A stretch of 62,345 bases of DNA. Source: Methanobacterium sp. UBA279. Lineage in GTDB: Archaea > Methanobacteriota > Methanobacteria > Methanobacteriales > Methanobacteriaceae. Shown here one piece after another: positions 41,501-51,116 of the stretch. Made by a program: the position numbers and the translations under genes. The notes under the pieces are model-generated. The model was given only the letters and a program-made list of their open reading frames with translations, had not been told where the DNA came from and made no database searches. The first letter of the stretch is position 1; every line of letters starts with the position of its first letter. The stretch is from contig DAQK01000004.1 in NCBI GenBank assembly GCA_002502855.1, positions 1-62,345 on the forward strand. Direction: 5' to 3'.

Positions 41501-44500
41501 ATGGATAATTCTTTGCTTGACCTCCAATCTACTAAAATATTCTATGATAAATATAGATTGACTCCTGAAAAAGAAGAGTTTCTTAAAAAATACATAACTA
41601 GATTAAATAACAAGGAGTTTAAAGGGGAAACAAAAGGTTATTTGGCTTTTCATAAATTTTTAGAAGTTGTTTTAGATTACATTGAAGGTGAACATATCAA
41701 ATTCGATGAAAAAGATGATGTTGGACAAGGAAGAGTTGAATTTTGTCTACATGACGAAAATGGTAAGTTCATGGCCATTGAACTAAAAGGTTCAGAAGTA
41801 GAGCTTAATAAACCTCAAAAAAGAGTTCACGATACAAGAACGCCTATTAGTCAAGCATTTGATTATGCAAAAAAATCAAGCACTGAATCTGGTGAAATCG
41901 ATTGGGTTTTTGTTTCAAACTATAATGAATTTAGAATGCATCATTGGACCAAAAGAGAAAAACCGTTTATTTCTTTTAAGGCTGAAGAACTTTTAGATCC
42001 TGAAACATTTAAAATCTTTATGTTTATATTTTCAAAAGATTCTCATTTAGATTCTAAGGTTATAAATGACGTTATCAAAGAGGATTACATTGCAAAAACT
42101 AAGTTAGTTAATAATTTCTATAAACTTTTCAATGACACTAGGTTAATGATTTATAAAGAGCTAAATGAAATTCATGGAATCGAGAAAAACCAAGCCATAT
42201 CTTACGCTCAAACTATTCTGGATAGGTTTATATTCATTTGTTTTGCATCAAGCAGAGATCTTTTACCTCCTAATATTGCACAAAAAACTTTAGCAGATCG
42301 AATCAAACAGGAAAATTTTAGGGATCATGAAATTTGGAGGGAATTAAACCACCTTTTCATTGATGTTAATGAAGGTAAAGAGGATAGAAATATTCCTAAA
42401 TATAATGGTGGATTATTTAAAAAAGATTTCAAGGAAATTGAACTTAAAGATATAATTAATGATCCAAAATTTTTCAATGGTATTCGACAAAAATGGAACT
42501 TTGTAGAATATGAAAAACGTCTTAATATAGAAATAAAACCGTCAATATTAAAAAGAATTAATCCTATATTTGTAAATTTACTTATTATTTCGCTATTTGA
42601 CTTTTCTGAAAGAAAAAAATCAGATAACGGACATAAAGTAGATATTGAGATATTAGGCCACATTTTTGAAAATTCAATTGGAGAAATTGAAGAAATTAAA
42701 AATGATACTAAAGGGCGTCGTAAAAAGGAAGGAATTTATTATACTCCAGAATATATTACTGATTATATTTGTAGAAATACTATTATTCCCTATTTGAGTA
42801 AAACTGGTAATGCTGATACTTTAGAGGAGTTATTAAATGAATATTCATGGAGTAGAGATATCGACGATCTTGATGAAAAACTCCAAAAAATAAAAATTGT
42901 AGATCCTGCTTGTGGTTCTGGAGCTTTTCTAAACAAAGCAACTGATATTTTGTTAGAAATACACGAAGCTATTTTTCACATCAGACGAAGATTTACAAGA
43001 ACAGCAAGTAAGCCTACCGCAAAAGGCAATATATTTATTAAATATTTTGATTTAGACTCCGTACTCTTTGATTCAATGTCAAAAAGGAGAGAAATCTTAA
43101 CTACTAATATATTTGGTGTTGACTTAAATGAGGAGTCAGTTGAAATAACCCAGCTATCTTTGTTTCTTAAAGTATGTCAAAAAGAGAAAGAGCTCCCCCA
43201 TATAGAAAAAAATATTATAAATGGAAATTCATTAATAGAGGATGACAAATTCACTGATAAATCTTTCCAATGGGAAGCGCAAGAAAAATTTATAGAAATT
43301 TTCGATAATGGTGGCTTTGATATTGTAATAGGAAACCCTCCTTATGTTAGACAAGAAAAAATAAAAGATATGAAACCGTATTTAGAAGAAAATTACCCAG
43401 AAACTTATCATGGGTTAGCTGATCTTTATGTTTACTTCTTTGAAAAAGGACTAAATATTTTAAAACCAGGCGGCATGTTTGCTTTTATATGTGCTAATAA
43501 GTTTTTAAGAACTAAAAACGACAAACCTATTAGGAGATTCATTTTAAAGCATAAATTTTTAAAATATATAGATTACACTGGAGTAAATGTTTTCGATGAT
43601 GTAACTACCAACCCGTGTATCATTATACTAAAAAATGAAAAAAGTGATCCTGAAGATAAAATTTGTGTAAATGATAAATTCTATCTTAAGCAAAGCAAAT
43701 TTGATGAAAATGTCTGGGCATTTGAGGACCCTAAAGTTCTAAAATTGAAAAATAAACTAATTCAACTTGGTACCAAGATAAAAGAAATTGATAGTTTGAA
43801 TATTTATTATGGTATCAAAACAGGGTATGACACTGCTTTTATAATAAACGAACAAACTAGAAACTTGTTAATTAAAGAAGATTCTAGAAACAATGAAATA
43901 TTAAAACCGCTATTACGTGGTAGGAATATAAAAAAATATAAAAATGATTTTAAAGGTATATACTTAATTTATGTACCTTGGCATTTTCCATTAAATAATT
44001 CGGAAATAAAAGGCGCATCTGAAAAAGCAGAAAAGGAATTTGAAAAACAATTTAAAAGCCTCTATAACTTTTTATTACATCACAAAGAACGCCTTCTTAA
44101 TAGAAACCAAGCCGAAGTTGGGAAAAGATATGAATGGTATGCATTACAAAGATTTGCTCCAGATTATATCGAAGAATTTGAAAATGAAAAAATTATATGG
44201 AGCAATATAGCAAATGAACCAAACTTCAGTTATTCAAACGATGGAAAATTTGTTGATGCATCTGCCTATTTTTTAACTTTAAAAGATTCTGAATTAGATC
44301 TTAAATATATTCTTGCAAATTTAAATTCTAATATTAATAACTTCATCTATAATCTCATAGGAGAAAAAATCGCAGGTGGATATCAGCAATGGAAGAAAAA
44401 CAAAGTCGAACAACTTTTAATATATCCTGCTAACCAAGAACAGCAAGAAAAATTCATGATAAAAGTAGATGAACTCCTAAAACTTAATGAAAACCTATTA

Positions 44501-44812
44501 GATGAAGTTAATGCCTTTAAAATTTGGATGGAACAAAATTATGAATTAACTAAATTTTCAAAAAAACTAGAAAATTACTATGAATTAGAGGATATAAATG
44601 AATTATTAAGCGAATTAAGAAAAAAGAAAATTAAACCTTCTCCCGGCAAAATAAAAATACTTTCAAAAGTCTTTAATAAAAGTAAAGAAGAAGTAAATAA
44701 TTTGAAATCTAAAATTACAAAACTAAATTCAGATATTGATGACATGATTTACAATTTGTATGAACTTAATGAAGAAGAAATAGAAATCATCAATGAATTT
44801 ATTAAAAAATAA
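41501..44812 (+). CDS. Type IIG restriction endonuclease-methyltransferase fusion
   Basis: 1103 residues. N-terminal PD-(D/E)xK nuclease: Glu80 ... Glu94-Leu-Lys96 (AIELKG). A helical connector leads to an N6-adenine methylase with motif I VDPACGSGAFLNK (about 466-478) and motif IV NPPYVRQ (about 611). The C-terminal third is a target-recognition part (TaqI/Eco57I-like) ending in coiled coils. One polypeptide both marks and cuts DNA, so no separate methylase gene is needed. AT-rich and foreign in base composition. First gene of the defence island. No ribosome-binding site is evident. Confidence 0.92.
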   Translation: MDNSLLDLQSTKIFYDKYRLTPEKEEFLKKYITRLNNKEFKGETKGYLAFHKFLEVVLDYIEGEHIKFDEKDDVGQGRVEFCLHDENGKFMAIELKGSEVELNKPQKRVHDTRTPISQAFDYAKKSSTESGEIDWVFVSNYNEFRMHHWTKREKPFISFKAEELLDPETFKIFMFIFSKDSHLDSKVINDVIKEDYIAKTKLVNNFYKLFNDTRLMIYKELNEIHGIEKNQAISYAQTILDRFIFICFASSRDLLPPNIAQKTLADRIKQENFRDHEIWRELNHLFIDVNEGKEDRNIPKYNGGLFKKDFKEIELKDIINDPKFFNGIRQKWNFVEYEKRLNIEIKPSILKRINPIFVNLLIISLFDFSERKKSDNGHKVDIEILGHIFENSIGEIEEIKNDTKGRRKKEGIYYTPEYITDYICRNTIIPYLSKTGNADTLEELLNEYSWSRDIDDLDEKLQKIKIVDPACGSGAFLNKATDILLEIHEAIFHIRRRFTRTASKPTAKGNIFIKYFDLDSVLFDSMSKRREILTTNIFGVDLNEESVEITQLSLFLKVCQKEKELPHIEKNIINGNSLIEDDKFTDKSFQWEAQEKFIEIFDNGGFDIVIGNPPYVRQEKIKDMKPYLEENYPETYHGLADLYVYFFEKGLNILKPGGMFAFICANKFLRTKNDKPIRRFILKHKFLKYIDYTGVNVFDDVTTNPCIIILKNEKSDPEDKICVNDKFYLKQSKFDENVWAFEDPKVLKLKNKLIQLGTKIKEIDSLNIYYGIKTGYDTAFIINEQTRNLLIKEDSRNNEILKPLLRGRNIKKYKNDFKGIYLIYVPWHFPLNNSEIKGASEKAEKEFEKQFKSLYNFLLHHKERLLNRNQAEVGKRYEWYALQRFAPDYIEEFENEKIIWSNIANEPNFSYSNDGKFVDASAYFLTLKDSELDLKYILANLNSNINNFIYNLIGEKIAGGYQQWKKNKVEQLLIYPANQEQQEKFMIKVDELLKLNENLLDEVNAFKIWMEQNYELTKFSKKLENYYELEDINELLSELRKKKIKPSPGKIKILSKVFNKSKEEVNNLKSKITKLNSDIDDMIYNLYELNEEEIEIINEFIKK

Positions 44813-44839
44813 ATAATCCTGGGAAAGTTTCAATTTATT

Positions 44840-45796
44840 TTAAAATCCATGAATCAGCTTAAAATATTTAAATGTTAAAAATGCTGCAATTAATTCTTCT
44901 TTAATTTCCTCTCTATTTTTAAGGCCCTCTTCATTTTTAAGGTCAGGCTTTCCTTCATGAATTAACCTGTTTCTTTTATCTTTTAAATTGTCTAATTTTT
45001 TTGATATCTTTCTATTCAAACCTGGAAATTCTCTTATTTCACTAATAAAAGGAAAAAACGGATAAAGTTTATAACCATAGGTAGCCCCATTTTTTAGAAA
45101 ACCTTTTATCCTATCTTTATTATCACTTGAAATATTACCTTCTTCATTTTTAAGAGAATTAGAATCACATAAAAGGTTATTAAAAAATTTATTAAAAAGA
45201 ATCTCTACTGCAGTATTTGCCGATAAAACCATGTTCCTATAATCTTCTTCTGCATAAAATCTAAACGCATCTAATAAAAGCATATTAGATAAGTCCTCTG
45301 TTACTTCTTCAGGAGCAAAGATAAAACTAATAAGATATTTAGTATCCTCTCCACCTTCAATAGGAAGTCCATATATTGAAAGCTCATTATTCTCAAATAG
45401 AAGATCCCTTGGGTAAATAGAAGGAGCACTAATCACAGGTATATTGCCAATTTGTGGTTCTCTTGGATTAATTGAAATTACATTCACTAACTTTCCATTT
45501 CCTATTTCTTCTTTTAAATCTAAATTATAATATTGATTTGTTTTTATTATTGGACATACAGTATAATGCTTGCAGCCTAAAAGTTCATAATGCATACCGA
45601 ATAAAGCAGAATGTTCATCTAACATACCTAGTAATAGTTCGAATAATTTCAAATTTTGCTTACAATCAGAATAAGGACATACTACTTTACCATTTTCAAA
45701 ATACTCTATTAAAACTCTATCAGATGATAGGTCAAGATATTTTCCACAATCAGGACATTTTTTTAATTTATCTGTCAGTAAAAATCCACGTTCCAT
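44840..45796 (-). CDS. Zinc-ribbon plus HEPN-like protein, probable defence factor
   Basis: 318 residues. N-terminal zinc ribbon with Cys14, Cys17, Cys40 and Cys45. The middle is unrecognised. The C-terminal ~130 residues are helical with DAFRFYAEEDYRNMVLSANTA and then R275-NRLI-H280, the R-x4-H motif of HEPN ribonucleases. It converges on the restriction gene and lies in a defence cluster, so an infection-triggered RNase is plausible. GGAG precedes the ATG. Not matched to a named system. Confidence 0.6.
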   Translation of the reverse strand: MERGFLLTDKLKKCPDCGKYLDLSSDRVLIEYFENGKVVCPYSDCKQNLKLFELLLGMLDEHSALFGMHYELLGCKHYTVCPIIKTNQYYNLDLKEEIGNGKLVNVISINPREPQIGNIPVISAPSIYPRDLLFENNELSIYGLPIEGGEDTKYLISFIFAPEEVTEDLSNMLLLDAFRFYAEEDYRNMVLSANTAVEILFNKFFNNLLCDSNSLKNEEGNISSDNKDRIKGFLKNGATYGYKLYPFFPFISEIREFPGLNRKISKKLDNLKDKRNRLIHEGKPDLKNEEGLKNREEIKEELIAAFLTFKYFKLIHGF

Positions 45797-46064
45797 GTTT
45801 TAACTCCACCATATATTATTAAACATGTTAGAATCATGTAATATTAATTAATAATTCTTATTGAAAATATATTCCTATTTTAAGTTCAATTTATTATTTA
45901 GTAAATAGTGGATTGAAAAAATACTAATTTTATCGACTCTAATTGTAGCTTAAACCGTTATTAAAGATATTAGCATGGTTCCCGGGGCTGGGAAGATAGG
46001 CCACTACGCCGTTGCTTCGAGTGTGGGGAGTAAAACAATAGGGCTCAAACAATCAATAAAACTG

Positions 46065-46390
46065 TAGTATATATAGGGCTGTAGCGTGTTTAACGTACCT
46101 TGCGTTTATAAATCGTACGCCTGGATCACAACTGGAGCCTGTTTTCCCAGAATGCATGTGTCCCACTTAAGCTGAATTCACTGCTGGTGCTGATTAATGC
46201 TGGTCCAGATCACCATGGATCTAATATTTCCCATGGGGTGGGCCGTACCGCCTTCGGCGGGGGGCCGGGGCCGTCCGGGTGAGAGCTGGGGATCATTGTT
46301 GGTTGGGAGAATAATGGGAGGATAAATAACCTGCGGAGGATGGCATGTAGAGGGGCCCATCCCTTCGAGGAGCCTACCCACCTTTTACAA
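46065..46390 (+). ncRNA. Structured GC-rich RNA-like element, copy A
   Basis: A TATA-like GTATATATAG (46067-46076) precedes a GC-rich stretch without a convincing gene. It contains CGTAC/GTACG arms, motif 2 (46240-46272, a CCGCC-TTC-GGCGG hairpin) and motif 1 (46310-46383, with TGC...GCA and CCTTCGAGG hairpins), and stops near CCCACCTTTTAC just before the nuclease gene. Both motifs recur downstream as copies B and C. The 45797-46064 stretch before it is AT-rich, then GC-rich from 45980, with no gene. Confidence 0.55.
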
Positions 46391-46426
46391 ATAAATTATT
46401 TACCATATAGAAACTGAAAGATAATA

Positions 46427-47944
46427 TTGGTGAATTATTTGGAGTCTAATTTTTGTGAGATTTGTAATTCTGAATTGTTTTTAGATTATCATAATGGATT
46501 TTGGTGTCCAAATTGTGAGGATATAAAACCGATTGAAAAATTTGAGTCATTGCAAATTTGTAGAAGTATTATTAATGAGTTAAAGGGTGAAATTGATATT
46601 TATTGTAAAGATTTTTCTTATGATCATCTCTTAAAAGCTGCCTGTGAATTTAGAGAATATGATGCTAAAACTAAAATTTTTTCAAATGTATCTTTTGGAT
46701 TATTACATATAATATCAACAACATTATTAATTAAGAAAATTTTAGACGGTGCTCATGGAGCTAAAACTAAAAAAGACTATAAATTATCATTACAATGCAT
46801 ATTAGAATGTATTCATGAACTAGTGGTAGCTAAAAATTCAAAAGCATTGATTAAGGAAGATTTTGGTAATTTATTTCTTTTTTCAGAAGTTAAACATAGA
46901 ACTAAGAATCTAGAGTTGTACTGTCAGGAATATAAGGATTATTATGTCCTTATAGAGAGAGCATCTTGGAAACAGTTCATTAAGAATTTAGAAAATGCAG
47001 CAAATATAGCTAGTACCACTAGAATTCGAGAATTAAATGATAGACCTCCATTAAATTTTAATCTTATAAAGAATGATAAGATTAAACCTCCACTTAATCA
47101 AAATATTATCCGATTTCTAGAAATGACATATAACAGTTTTTATTTAGTATATTATGATCGTAAATTGTTTGAATTTCCTGAAATAGAACTCAATAAACAA
47201 TCTTTTACATTTTTCAATAATTTATATATATTTGCTTATGAAAGATTTCAAATGTTAACTCAAAATAGAGTTGTAAGAATTACATTGGAAGAATTTTATG
47301 AATTAGCAAGGAATGTCAAATTAAATCCTGAAAAAGCATTTAATATGTTTGTTTCATCCCCTGGAAATGTTCATCAGTTTCCTATTATGATTTATCATAA
47401 AAATAACATTATTATTCCTCCAGATACAATGTTTATGTTAACTGCTTTTTTTGATTATAAATTACATATGGCTGAATATGGTAGTTTAAAGGATGGTAAA
47501 GTCTTTGAAATTCAAGTTGAAGAAGAATTAAAAGGTCTAGATTTTAAATTAGATGATCCTAAGCAACAAGGATTGTTTTTGAGAAATAGAAAAATTAAAT
47601 TCACAAATGACCAAGGAAAAGTACAGTCTAGAGATATCGATCGCCTAGCATATAAAAATTCATTTCTTTTAGTTATTGAATGTAAAGATAAAGGTCCTAC
47701 GTCAAAATTTATACATAAAGAGGAGCGTAAAAATAGAGTTCAATATATTAAAGATGAGATTAACGAAAAACATGTTGATAGAGTTAAATACGTTGAGCAA
47801 AATTATAAAAAACATTTCGGATTCAAAAAAGATATGAAAGTTATTGGGCTATTCGTTACTCGTTTTAAAGAAGATATAACTGAATATAAAGGCATAAAAA
47901 TTATGCCTAAATATGAATTGAAGACATTTTTAGGTAAATTTTAA
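46427..47944 (+). CDS. Zinc-ribbon PD-(D/E)xK nuclease, putative defence gene
   Basis: 505 residues, very AT-rich codons. N-terminal zinc ribbon with Cys10, Cys13, Cys27 and Cys30. A long helical middle (about 40-370) is unrecognised. The C-terminal domain shows the nuclease pattern: Glu in FEIQVEEEL, Asp in SRDIDRLAY (403/405) and Glu418-Cys-Lys420 in VIECKDKG, as in Mrr/restriction-type folds. TTG 46427 or GTG 46430 are both possible starts. Flanked on both sides by the repeated structured elements. Confidence 0.65.
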   Translation: MVNYLESNFCEICNSELFLDYHNGFWCPNCEDIKPIEKFESLQICRSIINELKGEIDIYCKDFSYDHLLKAACEFREYDAKTKIFSNVSFGLLHIISTTLLIKKILDGAHGAKTKKDYKLSLQCILECIHELVVAKNSKALIKEDFGNLFLFSEVKHRTKNLELYCQEYKDYYVLIERASWKQFIKNLENAANIASTTRIRELNDRPPLNFNLIKNDKIKPPLNQNIIRFLEMTYNSFYLVYYDRKLFEFPEIELNKQSFTFFNNLYIFAYERFQMLTQNRVVRITLEEFYELARNVKLNPEKAFNMFVSSPGNVHQFPIMIYHKNNIIIPPDTMFMLTAFFDYKLHMAEYGSLKDGKVFEIQVEEELKGLDFKLDDPKQQGLFLRNRKIKFTNDQGKVQSRDIDRLAYKNSFLLVIECKDKGPTSKFIHKEERKNRVQYIKDEINEKHVDRVKYVEQNYKKHFGFKKDMKVIGLFVTRFKEDITEYKGIKIMPKYELKTFLGKF

Positions 47945-47976
47945 TATAATATCATTGTAGAGTTGTGGTTGAAGAT

Positions 47977-47994
47977 ATGGGGGTGAACCCCCAT
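47977..47994 (+). other. Perfect hairpin after the nuclease gene
   Basis: ATGGGGG-TGAA-CCCCCAT is a 7-bp stem with a 4-nt loop, 32 nt after the nuclease stop. No T-run follows, so it is not a standard terminator; it may stabilise the mRNA 3' end. Confidence 0.6.
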
Positions 47995-48337
47995 TGACGG
48001 TGTGGCCGTGGGTCCTGCTGCTGCTGGGAAAGCAGGTGGTTGGGTTCACTTTGCTGCTGCTGAGGGTGGCCATGGTATAGGGCCTGCTGCTGCTGGGGGT
48101 GGCCATGGCTATCACGCTGCTGCTGTTGTTGGTGCTTTTGGGGGAGCTGCTGCTGGTGTGGTTGGTGTTAGGGCTGGTGCTGCTGCAAGCAAGGTGCGTG
48201 GTGTGGGTTAGCTGGGCTTGGCAGTTATTGTTTCTTTTGCGACCGGCCCTTCGGATTTGATTGAGCATGGTCTCGCTGCTGCTGCTTATCGTTATGGTGC
48301 TGCTGCTGTTCATGCTTTTAATAATGCACCTTCTTTT
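47987..48337 (+). repeat. GC-rich GCTGCTGCTG-periodic tract, possible decayed Ala-rich gene
   Basis: GCTGCTGCTG (or GCTGCTGCAA) recurs eight times; the first six are spaced 31-36 bp. In one plus-strand frame this reads as AAA blocks in a Gly/Ala/His-rich protein from GTG 48002 to a TAG at 48209, and the same frame then continues open (GLAVIVSFATGPSDLIEHG ... AFNNAPSFSNHV) to 48352. That suggests a low-complexity gene with an internal stop, but no family is recognised and the minus strand is also open. Base composition differs sharply from the AT-rich nuclease gene. Confidence 0.5.
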
Positions 48338-48550
48338 TCTAATCATGTTTAACATGGAGAACCAGAGCTACCCGATCAACTCCTCCCGCCACCCACCACA
48401 AGACTGCCGCTAGGACGGCATATATAAGACTCTATCGAGGAGCCTATCCCTTCGAGGAGCCTATCCACGAGCGCTATCTATTATTTTAATTATTTTGGGA
48501 AACATCATTTGCTTGAATAGGCGGATAACGTTTAATTAATCTATGTACAG

Positions 48551-48798
48551 GGCTTTGCGTCGTTAAACCCATGTATAACGAAATTTAGGACTCCAGGGCC
48601 CGGTGCAAAATTAAAATCAAATCCCAGGTGTCGATTTTTCTGACATAACGAAGGACGGACGGGCGGTCCGCCTTACGGCGGAGGCCCAGGGTCATGGCGA
48701 GGTCTTGAAAAATCGGGCTGGTTTAGATATTGATTTTAATTTTGTACGGGCGTTAGGGGAAATTTCGCCATACAATAAGGTTTAACGAAGTAAAGACC
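48551..48798. repeat. Rod-like imperfect inverted repeat (227-248 nt)
   Basis: Nested perfect arms: CGTTAAACC (48561-48569) with 48779-48787; GTAT (48573) with ATAC (48770); CGAAATTT (48579-48586) with 48760-48767; 15 bp starting CAAAATTAAAATC (48606-48620) with 48730-48744; CGATTTTTC (48632-48640) with 48707-48715; TGAC with GTCA; and at the tip CCGCC with GGCGG. Outer bases also match (GGCTTTGCGT against GGTCTTTACT on the other strand). The fold could be an RNA or a hairpin MITE. Confidence 0.8.
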
Positions 48799-48833
48799 GG
48801 AACGAGCATACTTGCGATGGTGGACGGTTTAAG

Positions 48834-48909
48834 GAGTTCTCTGGAGCACATATTTGTCGTTGAGAGCACGTTGGGGGGTTCTGGGTAGTTGCTGAGAACT
48901 CTTTTTTTT
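48834..48909 (+). terminator. Terminator-like hairpin with T8
   Basis: GAGTTCTC (48834-48841) pairs with GAGAACTC (48894-48901), followed at once by eight T (48902-48909). The loop of about 50 nt is long, but the T-run after a perfect 8-bp stem fits the end of a plus-strand transcript from copy B. Confidence 0.55.
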
Positions 48910-48910
48910 A

Positions 48911-49735
<825 letters not shown>

Positions 49736-49786
49736 CTATTAAAGACAAGAAAAGTATTAAAAGCATAAAAATTAATATTAATTCTC

Positions 49787-50377
49787 ATGATCCAAGACAC
49801 GATTTTTGACTGCGTTAATGACGGAAAAAGTGTATTAATCTATAAAGAAGACGTTCAGAAGTTTATGCCAGATATCGCTAATAGATGGACTGCATTATTT
49901 GTAAATGAACCAACTCCACCTAAATCAAAGCTGATAGAGATTATAAATAAACTAGGACATGAAAATAAGGATAAATTGAAGCGAAAGAATATTGAAGAGC
50001 TCAAAGAGATTTTGGAATCGATAACCAGAGGTAAAAAGATAGTTATTATGTTTAATCACTTCGAGAAAATGACACAACTTGCCGTAGATGCCTGGGGTTT
50101 TTTATTAAATCTAGAGTCAATTATTTTAGTTGCAAGTTATTCAAAGAACTTTAAAGCTATCGCGTATCCACTTTACCAGAAGATGGAGCACATCCGGGAG
50201 GAAAAACACGAAGTAGTGGATATCAAATATTCGGTTTTTGGAATTCTTGCTGCATTGGGACTTTTTTCGTATATGAAATTAGCATCACTCAATATTGGAT
50301 TGGTAGCTTTTGGGCTCTTAGCTTCAATATGGTTTGCCATGATCCTCTTTAGAACTTTCACATACGTCGGGAGATGA
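49787..50377 (+). CDS. Degenerate ATPase-like protein with C-terminal membrane hairpin
   Basis: 196 residues. The segment KKIVIMFNHFEKM resembles a Walker B strand and ESIILVASYSKN a sensor strand, but no P-loop is present. Residues about 145-190 form two membrane spans. Possibly an element protein anchored at the membrane; function unknown. Probably leaderless from a TATA-like GTATACACTATTAAA ~50 nt ahead. The next gene begins 5 nt after its stop, so they form an operon. Confidence 0.6.
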   Translation: MIQDTIFDCVNDGKSVLIYKEDVQKFMPDIANRWTALFVNEPTPPKSKLIEIINKLGHENKDKLKRKNIEELKEILESITRGKKIVIMFNHFEKMTQLAVDAWGFLLNLESIILVASYSKNFKAIAYPLYQKMEHIREEKHEVVDIKYSVFGILAALGLFSYMKLASLNIGLVAFGLLASIWFAMILFRTFTYVGR

Positions 50378-50382
50378 TTTAA

Positions 50383-51009
50383 TTGAGAAGTTATACACAT
50401 ATAGTTACAGGAATCATATTTAGTCTGCTGATAATGTTTATTTCAGGAATTCCGGTAAATGCATTTTACATTTTTATTGCAGGTGCAGCAGCTGTGATCC
50501 CGGATCTTATCGACTACGCTTTCCTGGCAAAACATAAGCGTGAGACACATAATATCTGGATCTTGATTGGATTAATTGCTTTGGGGTTTGTTAATCAGAT
50601 CTTTATCATCGTTGCAGCTGCATATCTATCTCATCTTATACTAGACCTTATGACCTACCATGGTGTCAGGTTATTCTATCCATTTAAATTAACCAATTAT
50701 GTTGTCATGAGTGAAAAAAATAGGATTAAAACCGGTACCAACCGAGAAAAAGCTTTATTCTTCTTCTTGTGTATAATCATGGTTGGTGGGGTCCTGCTGA
50801 GTTATCAGGTTTTCAGTTTAATTGATAGTACAGTTGCTAGTTCCGGGACCACTGAAGTCATAGGAAATAACTCTACAAATGGAACAGCGAAAACGTACAT
50901 AAATGTAGCGGTTGATATAGACGAAAGCATGCTAAATAAAAACGTTTCAATTACTAACGGACAAAATGGGACTAATATTATTGTTACTGAAGTCAATCCA
51001 GGAAGCTAA
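50383..51009 (+). CDS. YdjM-like (DUF457) membrane protein
   Basis: 208 residues from TTG. The N-terminus (YTHIVTGIIF), the acidic helix PDLIDYAF and the histidine-containing AAYLSHLILDLMTYHG match the membrane-bound metal-dependent hydrolase-like family. Four or five membrane spans, then a Ser/Thr/Asn-rich outside tail of ~60 residues that looks glycosylated (NNSTNGT, NVSITNGQNGT). Activity of the family is not proven. Confidence 0.75.
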   Translation: MRSYTHIVTGIIFSLLIMFISGIPVNAFYIFIAGAAAVIPDLIDYAFLAKHKRETHNIWILIGLIALGFVNQIFIIVAAAYLSHLILDLMTYHGVRLFYPFKLTNYVVMSEKNRIKTGTNREKALFFFLCIIMVGGVLLSYQVFSLIDSTVASSGTTEVIGNNSTNGTAKTYINVAVDIDESMLNKNVSITNGQNGTNIIVTEVNPGS

Positions 51010-51116
51010 ATTTCTCCCATATCAACTTATCCAAGGATGACCTTCGCAAGGAAATTTGTTTCAATACTCTGACTTTTGAAACATTTTATATAATTCCTAT
51101 AACAAAAATAGACACA

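Larger units (their letters stand above)
48350..48909 (+). ncRNA. Structured RNA-like element, copy B
   Basis: About 560 nt without a convincing gene. It begins near the palindrome CATGTT-T-AACATG, then motif 1 (48403-48480, with TGCCG-CTAGGA-CGGCA and a tandem CGAGGAGCCTATCC), then the long rod-shaped hairpin with motif 2 at its tip, and ends in a terminator-like hairpin with eight T at 48902-48909. This layout fits an independent plus-strand transcript. Motif 1 aligns with copy C over ~78 nt at about 80% identity by eye. Confidence 0.6.

Noticed and set aside
41501..44812. BREX PglX methylase
   Set aside because: An ExK nuclease domain is present at the N-terminus and none of the other BREX genes (pglZ, brxC and so on) is found; type IIG fits better.
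48014..48310. CRISPR-like array, because GCTGCTGCTG recurs about every 32 bp
   Set aside because: The constant part is only 10-12 bp of simple triplets, spacing varies (31-36, then about 98 and 22 bp), there are no cas genes, and the units keep one reading frame.
47930..48355. 141-codon gene on the minus strand
   Set aside because: It overlaps the end of the nuclease gene and consists mostly of Ser/Thr/Asn triplet repeats mirrored from the GCT tract.
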